The notes: generated by a model not told the origin, from the sequence alone. 64,000 nt of DNA from Pseudoalteromonas ostreae (GCF_018069805.1 NZ_JAGPYN010000012.1:1-64000), one strand, 5' to 3'. Shown: positions 1-8,508, counted from the first letter of the stretch. Program-made: numbers and translations.

Positions 1-1
1 A

Positions 2-73
2 TATTGCTTTAAAGAAAATAAGCCACACCTTAATTTAACTGACGTAGAGCTTAACGCATTAGTTATCGCTTAA
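2..73 (+). CDS. C-terminal end of a truncated gene (window edge)
   Basis: A reading frame enters from the left edge and runs 23 codons to a TAA at 71-73. The end of the peptide reads LNLTDVELNALVIA, which looks like ordinary protein, but it is too short to assign a family. It could equally be a chance open stretch. No function is proposed. Confidence 0.25.
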   Translation, partial: YCFKENKPHLNLTDVELNALVIA

Positions 74-273
74 GCAGATCTCAGGTTAATTAAAAACCAA
101 AGCGCGAGGTAAACTCCCGCCTACAATTTTAAAGCTGCGCTTTTCGCGTCAGCAAGCTTAACGCCTACGGTAGTAAAAGGTGTTAGGCTTTAGGGAAGTG
201 ACTAGTGGCTAGGGTTAATTCGTAGCCTGTTTTTCAACTTGCCAGTTTTACGCTATAAACTAGTCAATTAAAA

Positions 274-334
274 TTTACTTATGGGTTTTAATTTAATTAC
301 AAGCCACCATAAGTTAAATACATTTTACTTATGG
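274..334 (+). repeat. Paired tttacttatgg elements 50 bp apart
   Basis: The 11-mer tttacttatgg occurs at 274-284 and again at 324-334, exactly 50 bp apart. An inverted relative (ccataagttaaa) lies between them at about 307-318. They sit upstream of the small HTH regulator gene and may be binding sites for it. This is inferred from position and repetition only. Confidence 0.45.
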
Positions 335-360
335 TCTTGTTGATTAATTATTTAGTCTAA

Positions 361-428
361 AAGTAAAGTATCGTTGACTTTTTCTTAAGGTATTCTAGAA
401 TTGGTTGTATAAGTAAACTATAGTTGAC
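361..428 (+). promoter_or_regulatory. Direct-repeat operator candidates before the HTH gene
   Basis: An 18-mer, aagtaaagtatcgttgac at 361-378, recurs as aagtaaactatagttgac at 411-428, with 16 of 18 bases identical and a spacing of 50 bp. The second copy ends six bases before the ATG at 434. Such spacing keeps both copies on one face of the helix. This fits autorepression by the HTH protein, as is usual for HipB-type antitoxins, but that is inference. Confidence 0.5.
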
Positions 429-433
429 CATAA

Positions 434-754
434 ATGAGCGATTCCTCCGTCAAAAAAACACTCGGAAGAGTTGTTAAGCGTACTGAAATGCCTGAGCTTT
501 CTAAGCCATTTTCACCCATGCAGCTGGCTAAAGCCATTACTGCAAAGCGAACTGGTATGAAGCTGACATTAGTGGATGTATCACAAGCGCTTGCTATTTC
601 TAAGCCTACGCTAATAAAAATAGAAAAAGGTGATGTAACTGTGCAACTGCATAATATACTAAAAGTTATGGAGTATTTAGGGTTGTCGTTCAGCCTTGTC
701 AGTGATGATATAGCTCATAGCAATGAAGAGGTGAGCGATGAACAATGGTACTAA
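434..754 (+). CDS. HipB-like XRE-family HTH regulator (orphan antitoxin)
   Basis: A 106-residue protein with an XRE/Cro-type helix-turn-helix at about residues 30-80: LTLVDVSQALAISKPTLIKIEKGD matches the HipB pattern of recognition helix followed by an acidic end. Such proteins bind operator repeats and, in HipBA-type modules, neutralise a HipA kinase toxin. The next gene starts inside its 3' end (ATG at 738), as expected for a hipBA operon, but breaks after 28 codons. The protein would then be an orphan antitoxin or regulator. Strongly repeated elements lie upstream. The fold is clear; the hipB identity is an inference from family pattern and context. Confidence 0.7.
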   Translation: MSDSSVKKTLGRVVKRTEMPELSKPFSPMQLAKAITAKRTGMKLTLVDVSQALAISKPTLIKIEKGDVTVQLHNILKVMEYLGLSFSLVSDDIAHSNEEVSDEQWY

Positions 755-824
755 CACCAATCGTTTAGATGTGTTTATCGGTCAATCGCAAAAGAAGGCT
801 ATAACTACAACGTTTGGCAATTAG
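738..824 (+). pseudogene. N-terminal stub of a HipA-like toxin gene
   Basis: An ATG at 738 overlaps the end of the HTH gene and opens 28 codons (MNNGTNTNRLDVFIGQSQKK...) before a TAG at 822-824. The segment NRLDVFIG resembles the extreme N-terminus of HipA-family proteins, which begin with a short beta strand of this kind. The rest of the roughly 400-codon gene is absent. Past the break, another frame reads a short hydrophobic tail (WQLVAVGCLAFMGVFGCYRW, stop at 884-886) that looks unrelated, so a deletion joined two pieces here. The call rests on gene order plus a short match. Confidence 0.4.
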
Positions 825-1127
825 TGGCTGTTGGCTGTCTTGCCTTTATGGGAGTGTTTGGCTGTTATCGCTGGTTTAAAGATTAAGCGCAAAACAAGTC
901 GCGATATAAAATCGCTGCAACGAAGGTCGATTATTTAAATCTCAGCGGTAGTGCATTTTACAGCTTTTCTCTGTTAGCCCGCCAACTTAACTCTTTCTAA
1001 CTCATCTAATGAGGCGAATGATAGTTGCAATGCCAGTATCTGATTAAAGTGTAAAAGGTCGCTCTAAGTATACGCCGGGTTAGGTTAGGCTTATTGTCAC
1101 ATAAAGCATGATCTACGGGTTAACTCG
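825..1127. other. Intergenic stretch without recognisable gene
   Basis: Apart from the hydrophobic tail ending at 886, no frame has coding character, and no clear hairpin terminator or promoter was found. It is probably decayed sequence left by loss of the toxin gene. Confidence 0.4.
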
Positions 1128-1946
1128 CTACTGTAACTTGACTTGGGGAAGATAATCACCTTGCTCTAAACCTTTAAAGTAAGCTTGGTAACGGCCGTTT
1201 TGCTTAAACTGTAATAAGTACTGATTAAAGGTGTTAAGCAGTTTTTCACTTTCGCTGCTATTTTTTGGAAATAGTAAGAAGCTTTTATTAATTAACAGGG
1301 GTTTGGGGTGATGGTTAATAACATTAACAAGCTCGGGGAGTTGATGTTTGAGGGTAAAGTAGCCAACACTTTGCTCTTCAGCAAAGGCGTCGATGCGCCC
1401 TAGTGCTAAACGGCGGAAGTTTTGCTCGGTATTACCTACCCGCGACATTTCAAAAGAGCCTTCGGCAAGGGCTTTATCAAACTCTGAGCCATAACTATAG
1501 CCAAGCCCACCACCGAGTAATAGGCCTTTTAAATCTGCAATATTTTGCCAATCAAAATGGCGTTGCTTTTGATAAAAAAACACAAATTTTTCACTGAGTA
1601 CCGGTTCGCTATATAAGTAAGCCGTTGCTCTTTCGTCACTGAACATCCATACCGCAGTAGCGGCATATTTGTTATTTTCGGTATCGTGATATGCCCGTGA
1701 CCAAGGTAAAAATGTAAAGTTAACGGTAATCCCTGCTTCTGCAAATATATCGCGAATTAAATGCGCTACTACACCTTGGTAGGGCAGCGAGTCACTAAGA
1801 AAAGGCGGCCATTCACCTGCGCTAAGTTGAATTGTCGTTGAGTCAATATTTTGCGCTGCTGGCACCGCTTTACTGGCGTTACTTACACACAACAGGAGTA
1901 ACAGACTGACGGTGCATATGTTGCGTAATCGTTTAGCTGTTCGCAT
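1128..1946 (-). CDS. Periplasmic substrate-binding protein, SBP family 3
   Basis: A 272-residue protein with an N-terminal signal peptide (hydrophobic LLLLLCVSNASKA, cleavage near residue 27). The mature protein starts with the characteristic LSAGEWPPFLSDSLPYQG and has the two-lobe family-3 pattern, including GRIDAFAEEQSVGYF. Members bind amino acids or small ligands in the periplasm. There is no permease or ATPase gene beside it, so this is one of the stand-alone binding proteins common in Alteromonadales; ligand and partner cannot be told. Fold is confident, role is not. Confidence 0.8.
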   Translation of the reverse strand: MRTAKRLRNICTVSLLLLLCVSNASKAVPAAQNIDSTTIQLSAGEWPPFLSDSLPYQGVVAHLIRDIFAEAGITVNFTFLPWSRAYHDTENNKYAATAVWMFSDERATAYLYSEPVLSEKFVFFYQKQRHFDWQNIADLKGLLLGGGLGYSYGSEFDKALAEGSFEMSRVGNTEQNFRRLALGRIDAFAEEQSVGYFTLKHQLPELVNVINHHPKPLLINKSFLLFPKNSSESEKLLNTFNQYLLQFKQNGRYQAYFKGLEQGDYLPQVKLQ

Positions 1947-2080
1947 TGTGTAATTTAGTATTTATGAACATGGTAAAAAATCTGTGTTGGTTATAAATTA
2001 TTCATTTATGATACTACAGTAGCGATCACGCAAAAGCGAATTAGTTAATAAACATGTGTGCGGCTTATAAGAGTTGTCTG

Positions 2081-2384
2081 ATGAGTGAAACCTGATTGTG
2101 GTGTAAGGTAAAGCAACGTAAACCTCGCTGACAACGACGCTTTAATTGCTGAGTGTAAACGTAAATTACAAGCGATTGTGGCACCCACTTTAGCTGAAGC
2201 GGGCTGTATTCGCTTTGAGTTATACACGGGTGATAATAAAACATGCTTATTTTTGGTTGAGCGGTTTGTATCGCAACAAGCATTTGATGAGTATTATCAA
2301 CAAGCTTATACAAAACAGGTTTTTACATTTTATGAGAGTGCATTAGCGAAAGCTGTGGAAATAAATAACTTAACTGAAACCTAA
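2081..2384 (+). pseudogene. Frameshifted antibiotic-biosynthesis-monooxygenase-like gene
   Basis: The frame from 2112 to 2384 encodes NDALIAECKRKLQAIVAPTLAEAGCIRFELY...LFLVERFVSQQAFDEYYQ, the core of a small ABM (YgiN-like) ferredoxin-fold protein. This family covers quinol and other cofactor-free monooxygenases of about 100 residues. The expected first strand starts at ATG 2081 (MSET) but is separated from the body by TGA and TAA codons and at least one frame change between 2092 and 2111. Only a GTG at 2178 could start the intact part, which would drop the first strand and helix. I read it as a pseudogene; a sequencing error is the alternative. Confidence 0.6.
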
Positions 2385-2453
2385 ATATAGTGGCTTTATG
2401 TCGCTGAAAGGTTGATTTGGGCATTCGTTTTGGGGGGCAATATCCAGAGTTAC

Positions 2454-2603
2454 ACAGTTAGAATTCCCCTCCATTTTGAATATAACTGCCACTATAAATA
2501 TTATTTAGTGGGCCCTAAGGAGCATTTTAATTGGCCAAAGGTAATCGCTTTTCAAGCTTGGTTATTATCTAGATTTGAGCAAGATGATGACGCACTTAAA
2601 TAA
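2454..2603 (+). pseudogene. C-terminal remnant of a LysR-family (GcvA-like) regulator
   Basis: The frame ends with YYLVGPKEHFNWPKVIAFQAWLLSRF, the standard C-terminal strand and helix of GcvA-type LysR effector domains (YYLV.P......P.V.AF..WLL). The DNA-binding domain and most of the ligand domain are missing, and no start codon lies near the recognisable part. It is a decayed stub next to another broken gene. Confidence is high for the family and high for inactivation. Confidence 0.6.
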
Positions 2604-2652
2604 TGTTTAAAGTAACGTTGAGATTGACTAACTAACTTTCTCAATTTCTACT

Positions 2653-3018
2653 TCATAACTTCATAACTTTCTTTAACTGGCTATCTAACACATTTAAATT
2701 AAAAGGTTTTACAATAAAGCCAGACACTTTCGCGGCGATAATTTCTTTGATTGCTGTGGAGCTGTCTTCGCAGGTGATCATTAACACCGGAATTTCGGCT
2801 AACTCTTGGTCATCACGAATACGATTGAGTAAAGTTTTGCCATCCATTTTTGGCATATGCAAGTCGGTGATAACTAAATCATAGCCTTGGTTTTGTAATA
2901 AAGTTAATGCTTGTATTCCATCTGTCGCTTCAACAATATTGTGATAATTTAGTTTTCTTAACATATTTATTAATACATGGCGCATCAAAGGCATATCGTC
3001 AACGACGAGGATTTTCAT
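2653..3018 (-). CDS. CheY-like single-domain response regulator
   Basis: A 121-residue receiver domain with nothing attached. It has the acidic pocket (VVDDMP, residues 5-10), the phosphoacceptor D52 in VITDLHMPKMDG and the conserved lysine in FIVKPF near residue 103. Such proteins relay phosphate or bind a partner such as a flagellar switch or a kinase. No kinase or chemotaxis gene is adjacent, so the partner is unknown. It is separated from the gene upstream on the same strand by about 50 bp and may be transcribed with it. Confidence 0.88.
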   Translation of the reverse strand: MKILVVDDMPLMRHVLINMLRKLNYHNIVEATDGIQALTLLQNQGYDLVITDLHMPKMDGKTLLNRIRDDQELAEIPVLMITCEDSSTAIKEIIAAKVSGFIVKPFNLNVLDSQLKKVMKL

Positions 3019-3071
3019 AAAGTTAAATTGTCCATAATACTCAAATTACCTTAAGGTTAGTTAACAAAGTC

Positions 3072-3614
3072 TTACTCTGCCACAAAACACTGGGCAACTA
3101 GCTGACTAAGTCGTGCTATTTTTATATTGCTAAGTTGGCGGTAATCAAAGTATGGACACACAATCAACTTGTTTACTTTATCGATAGCAAATTCTTCATC
3201 TAACCACAGTAATTGGCACTGTAGGTGTCCTTGCTGAAGCAGCGCTTTAGCATAGGTGCGTCCGGCAATAATATGCAAGGTATTATTGTTATTTAAAACC
3301 GGAGGGCTAAAAAGTAAGGCAGTTTGGCTATTAAGCTGCAGCAGTTGTTCATCACGATAGTGTTGCCAACTCGGGGCGAGTTTGGCGAATTGGTAATGCT
3401 CGCTAGGCAGTGCAAATAACACTTTAGCATATACATTAAATACTTTACGCCAGCCATTACCACAGGCTTGGTTGATGCAGGCAATTTGTCCATCCACACA
3501 TGACGTCACTGTTCTTAGGTTGGTGTACTGTGGCATCGGTGGTACATTTGCTATATACACAGCGACTGTAAAAGCTGGGTCACCAAAGCCTATATTACTT
3601 GCAGCCTTACTCAT
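3072..3614 (-). CDS. Conserved hypothetical protein, YaiI-linked
   Basis: A 180-residue soluble protein without signal peptide or membrane segment. Recognisable blocks are [14 protein letters not shown] ([16 protein letters not shown], residues 52-67), [19 protein letters not shown] and [12 protein letters not shown] near the C-terminus. The pattern recalls a marine gammaproteobacterial family I believe is DUF6942, but that is memory and not checked. Its start codon overlaps the stop of yaiI by 4 bp (ATGA at 3611-3614), so the two are translationally coupled. No function is known. Confidence 0.6.
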   Translation of the reverse strand: MSKAASNIGFGDPAFTVAVYIANVPPMPQYTNLRTVTSCVDGQIACINQACGNGWRKVFNVYAKVLFALPSEHYQFAKLAPSWQHYRDEQLLQLNSQTALLFSPPVLNNNNTLHIIAGRTYAKALLQQGHLQCQLLWLDEEFAIDKVNKLIVCPYFDYRQLSNIKIARLSQLVAQCFVAE

Positions 3615-4060
3615 TTATTTTTAGCTAGAATGCGGTCTAGATTATTAGCAAAGTTTTGACGATCACTTTGGCTAAGTGGTGGCGGTCCGCCGTTCATTTC
3701 AACGCCACTTGAACGCATAGTATCCATAAAATCGCGCACATTTAGTAACGAGCGAATATTTTCACTGGTATACAGTTCGCCGCGAGGATTTAGCGCTTGG
3801 CCGCCATTATCGATTACTTCTGATGCTAGCGGAATATCACCGGTGATCACTAAATCATTGGCTGCAATACGTTTGACGATTTCGTCATCAGCCACATCAA
3901 ATCCTGATGAGACCTGCAACCGGCTAATGTATTTTGAAGGCGGAATACGCATTGCATGATTAGCGACTAAAATTGTTTCAGTTTGCGTACGCTCTGCGGC
4001 ACGAAATAAAATTTCTTTGATCACCACTGGACAGGCGTCAGCATCAACCCATATCTTCAT
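3611..4060 (-). CDS. yaiI: YaiI/YqxD family protein (UPF0178, PIN-like)
   Basis: A 149-residue protein starting [18 protein letters not shown], the unmistakable opening of the UPF0178/DUF188 family. Further blocks are [11 protein letters not shown] and [16 protein letters not shown]. The fold is PIN-like with conserved aspartates, suggesting a metal-dependent nuclease, but no activity is established for the family. Length matches E. coli YaiI. It is followed by an overlapping conserved hypothetical gene. Confidence 0.92.
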   Translation of the reverse strand: MKIWVDADACPVVIKEILFRAAERTQTETILVANHAMRIPPSKYISRLQVSSGFDVADDEIVKRIAANDLVITGDIPLASEVIDNGGQALNPRGELYTSENIRSLLNVRDFMDTMRSSGVEMNGGPPPLSQSDRQNFANNLDRILAKNK

Positions 4061-4323
4061 TGTTAGCTTCTAATAGTTAGTAAAAAAATGATCCTAACCT
4101 AAGGCTTTTAGAACAACTAGTATTTTTTAGCTTTTAATAATTAATACCCCTTGTTAGTTAATGCAACTATGAAAATGTAATTCATTAGCCAAGGTGATGT
4201 CCCTAAAGTATCATTTATATGTAAGAAAATGGAAACAACTTCTGGTCATACTTATTCTTGAAATTTCTAACAATAATCAGGCTCGGTTAAAACTTTTAAC
4301 AGGCCAATTTCAAGGAGTAAGTA

Positions 4324-6198
4324 ATGAGGCGTGTAGCATTATCTTTAATTGCTGGAGCCGTCACTCTAGCACTAACAGCGTGTAACGGAGACGACGGAAA
4401 ACAGGGCGAGATCGGTTCACAAGGCCCTGTTGGTGAAGCAGGTGTAGATGGCAGTAAGGGTGTGAATGGTTCTGATGGAACTAACGGCAGCGATGGCACA
4501 AATGGTGTTGATGGCAAAAATGGTGGCAGTGGCTTAACACGATTAGCAACTGTGCCAGCTGGTGCTGAAGTAACAGGCATTTTCTTAAGTGATGGCGGTG
4601 ACTTATTTTTTAACGTTCAACATCCGTCAGATACAAATACGGCAAAAGATTCTGTTAATGATAAAATTATCGATCGAGGAACTGTTGGCGTATTACGTGG
4701 GGTAAACTTTAATAATTTACCGCGTAATATTATCAATTCACCAGTACCTGAAAGTGAGTTTGAACGCCAAACTGTGATCGCAGCGCTTGGTGAATATCAA
4801 ATTCTTGGTCAAACCGGTGATACTTATACTGAGTTAGGTGACAGTGGTTTGGCAGGTGGTTTAGGTGTGCACTACGGTATTAACAATAATCAAAAAATCA
4901 TCGAAAATAATAATCCAGATTTTAATGGTTATATTGCTGCAGGCGAAAACGAAGGCTATCTATTTACTAACTGGGAATCATACCCAGGTGGCGTAAGCCG
5001 ATTAAAAATGTCAAAAAGTGCTGAAGGTGCTTGGTCTGTGACCGATGCTATGATGATCAACTTTGATGCAGTGAAGGGTACAGCTGCTAACTGTTTTGGA
5101 TCCATTTCTCCGTGGGGCACCCCGCTAACTTCAGAAGAGTGGATCGTTAATTCAACAGTTAACTCAACCACAGATGCATCATGGAATGACCCCAGTGATA
5201 CAGGTACAGATGGGATGGAAGCACTCGTTGCTCCTGATTTCCCAAATCCTTACCGCTATGGCTATATCGCGGAAATTCAAAAACCAATGACCGATGCGCC
5301 AGAAGTGGTAAAGCATTACACCATTGGTCGTTATGAGCATGAAAACTCAGTGGTTATGCCAGATCGTCGTACAGTGTATTCATCACAAGATGATACCGGT
5401 GGGGTATTATTTAAATTTATTGCCGACCAACCAGAAGATTTATCTGCAGGTACTTTATATGGCGCAAAATTGACTCAAGATGCCGGCTTAAACGAGCCTA
5501 CTGTAACTGGTTTTGATGTGCAGTGGGTTGAGCTTGCCAGTGGTAGTAATGTTGATATTGAAACCTGGATTGCACAATATGATGGCATTAATACCAGCGA
5601 TTATGTTGCTGGTAAAACAAGTTATTTGTCACTGGCTGATGTACAAGCATGGGCAGATGGTAAAGCTACATACCCTAGCGAGGCTGAAGGTGGTAGCCCT
5701 GTTACAGCAGGCAAACCGATGGATAACCGCGCAGCATTTTTAGAGTCTCGCCAAGCGGCTAAAATGAAGGGGGCAACCGCTGAATGGCGCAAGCTTGAAG
5801 GTATTAGCATCAATCATGATCGCGTACTCGAAGCGATCACAGGGCAAGATGTTATTGCAAATGAAGTTGTCACAAAAGCGTATATGTATATCGGTATTTC
5901 AGATCTCGATAAGACTATGGTTGATGATGAAGGGGATATTCAACTATCACGCCGAGTAAAAGACTGCGGTGGTGTATACCGCGCGCACATTGATTCAAGT
6001 TACAGCTTAACTCGTATTGAACCGGTGATTATGGGCGGTACATATCGTTCAAGCTTGACGGGCGCAGAGCGTTGTGATGTTGAACAACTTTCACAACCAG
6101 ACAACGTGATTGTAATGCGTGATGGCCGTATCATTATTGGTGAAGATGGCTTCCAAGAAAACAACACATTGTGGATGTACGATCCACAGTCTAAGTAA
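4324..6198 (+). CDS. PhoX-family (DUF839) lipoprotein with collagen-like repeats
   Basis: A 624-residue lipoprotein. The signal peptide ends in a lipobox, LTAC, with the lipidated Cys at residue 20. Residues 22-69 are sixteen uninterrupted Gly-X-Y triplets rich in Asp, Asn, Ser and Lys, a collagen-like stalk. The remainder has PhoX/DUF839 features: DLFFNVQHPSDTN, GYLFTNWESYPGGVSRLKM, a Glu- and Asp-rich propeller, and IIIGEDGFQENNTLWMY at the end. PhoX proteins are calcium- and iron-dependent phosphatases or related beta-propellers; activity here is unproven. A good Shine-Dalgarno (aaggag) precedes the ATG. A terminator follows, so it is probably transcribed apart from the next gene. Confidence 0.82.
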   Translation: MRRVALSLIAGAVTLALTACNGDDGKQGEIGSQGPVGEAGVDGSKGVNGSDGTNGSDGTNGVDGKNGGSGLTRLATVPAGAEVTGIFLSDGGDLFFNVQHPSDTNTAKDSVNDKIIDRGTVGVLRGVNFNNLPRNIINSPVPESEFERQTVIAALGEYQILGQTGDTYTELGDSGLAGGLGVHYGINNNQKIIENNNPDFNGYIAAGENEGYLFTNWESYPGGVSRLKMSKSAEGAWSVTDAMMINFDAVKGTAANCFGSISPWGTPLTSEEWIVNSTVNSTTDASWNDPSDTGTDGMEALVAPDFPNPYRYGYIAEIQKPMTDAPEVVKHYTIGRYEHENSVVMPDRRTVYSSQDDTGGVLFKFIADQPEDLSAGTLYGAKLTQDAGLNEPTVTGFDVQWVELASGSNVDIETWIAQYDGINTSDYVAGKTSYLSLADVQAWADGKATYPSEAEGGSPVTAGKPMDNRAAFLESRQAAKMKGATAEWRKLEGISINHDRVLEAITGQDVIANEVVTKAYMYIGISDLDKTMVDDEGDIQLSRRVKDCGGVYRAHIDSSYSLTRIEPVIMGGTYRSSLTGAERCDVEQLSQPDNVIVMRDGRIIIGEDGFQENNTLWMYDPQSK

Positions 6199-6226
6199 TT
6201 TAAGCGTTAGATAAAGCGTTTTTAGG

Positions 6227-6255
6227 TGGGTAAACCCTGCGTTTACCCATTTTTT
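6227..6255 (+). terminator. Rho-independent terminator after the PhoX-like gene
   Basis: Stem tgggtaaac (6227-6235) pairs perfectly with gtttaccca (6241-6249) around a 5-nt loop, followed by a T run. Its location inside the alternative upstream start region of the next gene argues that the next gene begins at 6277. Confidence 0.85.
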
Positions 6256-6276
6256 GAAAAAAATAGAGTCATAAAA

Positions 6277-7953
6277 ATGAAGTATTTATCCCCCTTTATA
6301 TTACTGAACGTTGTTTTACTCTCTGGGTGTTTTGATAACGAGACGCCGATGGGCGACGTTGCGTATGTTCAACACTCTTCATCATCTGCCACAAAATATT
6401 CAGCGCCTTATCAAGAGGGCGATGATATTCCTGCACTTGCGTATATGCAACATGATGAAGAATATAATCCTGAATCGGTTATTCCACCGCAGTGTTATAC
6501 CAAAACCGAGGGCAAAAATAACCCTTGCTATGCTTGTCATCAAACCGATAAGCAAGATAAAAACCGCCCAAATACAATGAATGATGGTCATTTACAAGGT
6601 GTGTACGAGTTTTCAGATCTTGGACTTAAAAACCATTGGAAGAATCTTTTTATTGATAGAAGCAATTTAATTGTGGGAATTTCTGACGATCAAATAAATA
6701 GTTGGGTAAATCAAGATAATTACAGTAATTTTATCAAAAAACTCAAAGCTAACCCTGATTGGCAAGGTGAAATAGCGGAAGTTAAAAATTTAGCTTACCC
6801 TGATCAAGCATTTAATGAGAAAGGTTTTGCTAAAGATGGTAGTCATTGGGTTGCCTTTAACTATAAACCTTTTCCAAGTACTTTTTGGCCAACCAACGGT
6901 TCAACCGATGATGTAATGATCCGCCTTGGTAAAGTATTTCGTGAACGTGACGGCATTTATAATCAGGATGTTTATATTGCTAACTTAAGTCTGGTTGAAA
7001 TGGCGATAAAAGATTTAGCACAAATAAGTACACCAGATATTTCAGAGCAGCGTATTGGCCAGGATCTAAATAACGATGGCAGGCTATCAGCATTGGTAAG
7101 TAATATAACTAAGCAGCCCACTTATGTAGGGGATGCAAAAGGCATAGAGTTAAGTTATCAGTTATATCCACAAGATACTGAGTTTTTACATACGGTACGT
7201 TACATAGGTGTTGATGAGGCTGGTCAAGTCTACAATGCACCCCGCATGAAAGAAGTACGCTATATGAAAAAGCATCGCTTTAAATCTAAGCAACTGCTGG
7301 CCTCCTCGTATTATAAAGAGGCGAAAGAAAAGCACTTTGAAAACTTGCCACAAACTCGTTATCTAGGCGATAAAGGCATAAATAATATGTTTGGTTGGAC
7401 TATAAACGGTTATATCGAAGATGCTCAAGGTGAGCTGAGGCCTCAACATAAACAAGAGCTGGCATTTTGTAATGGCTGTCATAAAACGGTGGGATCAACT
7501 TATGATCAAAGCTTTTCATTTCCGCGTAAAGTACAAGGGCGTGATGGCTGGGGTTATATTGATTTAAAAGCCATGACCGATGTACCAACTAAAGGTGAGC
7601 AGCAAGGGGAGTTTTTAACTTATTTTGAACGTGTTGGTGGCGGGGATGAATTTCGTCAAAATCAAGAAATGCTCATGCGTTGGTTTAATCAAGATGGCAC
7701 TGTGAACAAGCAAAGAGTGAAACAGGCGAAAAATTTATATGAGTTAATTACGCCTTCTAAAGAACGCGCAACTAAGCTTAATAAAGCCTACTTTACGATC
7801 ATGAAAGAGCAGAGCTACTTATTTGGCCGCGATGCCACATTACTAAAAGCTAAAAATGTACTGCAAACAGTTGACGACTCACAAGCACCACTTGAAGAAC
7901 AAAACCGTTATGTGTGGGACATGCAATTAGATTGGTCTACTGCTACACAGTAA
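6277..7953 (+). CDS. Di-haem cytochrome-like lipoprotein
   Basis: A 558-residue protein from ATG 6277 (a longer frame from GTG 6226 would overlap a terminator and bury the signal peptide). The N-terminus MKYLSPFILLNVVLLSGC is a lipoprotein signal with lipobox LSGC. Two haem c motifs are present: CYACH at residues 84-88 and CNGCH at residues 398-402. The rest is soluble and has a region (DLNNDGRLS) resembling an EF-type calcium loop. It is likely an outer-membrane- or periplasm-anchored electron-transfer protein. Its partner is unknown; adjacency to the PhoX-like lipoprotein suggests co-function but is not proof. Confidence 0.75.
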   Translation: MKYLSPFILLNVVLLSGCFDNETPMGDVAYVQHSSSSATKYSAPYQEGDDIPALAYMQHDEEYNPESVIPPQCYTKTEGKNNPCYACHQTDKQDKNRPNTMNDGHLQGVYEFSDLGLKNHWKNLFIDRSNLIVGISDDQINSWVNQDNYSNFIKKLKANPDWQGEIAEVKNLAYPDQAFNEKGFAKDGSHWVAFNYKPFPSTFWPTNGSTDDVMIRLGKVFRERDGIYNQDVYIANLSLVEMAIKDLAQISTPDISEQRIGQDLNNDGRLSALVSNITKQPTYVGDAKGIELSYQLYPQDTEFLHTVRYIGVDEAGQVYNAPRMKEVRYMKKHRFKSKQLLASSYYKEAKEKHFENLPQTRYLGDKGINNMFGWTINGYIEDAQGELRPQHKQELAFCNGCHKTVGSTYDQSFSFPRKVQGRDGWGYIDLKAMTDVPTKGEQQGEFLTYFERVGGGDEFRQNQEMLMRWFNQDGTVNKQRVKQAKNLYELITPSKERATKLNKAYFTIMKEQSYLFGRDATLLKAKNVLQTVDDSQAPLEEQNRYVWDMQLDWSTATQ

Positions 7954-8010
7954 TAGGTTTGATATTTTTTATATTAAAAAGTAATTACTAGGTAATAAAT
8001 ATGACACATT

Positions 8011-8085
8011 AGGGGGATATCATATTCCACATAGCTTGATTGGCAATAGCTTCAATCAAGCTATTTGTGACATGAGTATCCCCCT
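8011..8085. repeat. Long imperfect inverted repeat
   Basis: Outer arms agggggata (8011-8019) and tatccccct (8077-8085) enclose inner arms atagcttgattg (8031-8042) and caatcaagctat (8053-8064), which are a perfect 12-bp match. The RNA would form a long interrupted hairpin after the cytochrome gene. It may be a processing or 3'-end protection structure, or a small palindromic repeat element of the genome. Confidence 0.6.
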
Positions 8086-8114
8086 ACTATTTATAACCAA
8101 ATCATTTGGATAGA

Positions 8115-8144
8115 GGCAAACTAAGTTAGTTTGCCTTTTTTTTT
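8115..8144 (+). terminator. Rho-independent terminator for the cytochrome gene
   Basis: Stem ggcaaacta (8115-8123) pairs with tagtttgcc (8127-8135) with a 3-nt loop, followed by nine T residues. Confidence 0.9.
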
Positions 8145-8172
8145 GTTCAGATCATATTTTTACTAACTAAGC

Positions 8173-8508
8173 TTAAAAAACAGTTAAAAATAGTCCGCTG
8201 AGCATTACAACGGTGATATTTAAAGCACTCATTATTTTTACCCAAGATGCTTTGAAACTGTAAAAAATCATTAATATTAAGACACTTAGCGCCATATAAC
8301 CACAAAATAGTAAAGCACCGTAGCCGTTATTTTGTACAACACTCAGCGCTAAGCTTAGTAAAATACTGATCCAAGCAGCAATCAAAAACTGTTTACTTAG
8401 TTTGTCGCTAGGGCGGGTTTTAAATACATCACGGTAATGATTAAATTTAGCCAAAGCAAAACAATTAAAGGCCAGTAAACATAGGTTCAATTGCAGTAAT
8501 TCATGCAT
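8173..8508 (-). CDS. DUF3325 family small membrane protein
   Basis: A 111-residue protein with about four hydrophobic segments (LLQLNLCLLAFNCFAL at the start, LSGLFLTVF at the end). It matches the DUF3325 pattern and occupies that family's usual position, last in a DUF3649-PepSY-DUF3325 operon. Its start codon overlaps the stop of the PepSY gene by 1 bp (TAATG). In other proteobacteria such operons accompany siderophore receptors; the biochemical role is not established. Confidence 0.72.
   Translation of the reverse strand: MHELLQLNLCLLAFNCFALAKFNHYRDVFKTRPSDKLSKQFLIAAWISILLSLALSVVQNNGYGALLFCGYMALSVLILMIFYSFKASWVKIMSALNITVVMLSGLFLTVF

Noticed and set aside
6226..6276. GTG start giving an extended cytochrome-like protein
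   Set aside because: The extension overlaps a strong terminator and would put 17 residues before an ideal lipoprotein signal peptide starting at 6277.
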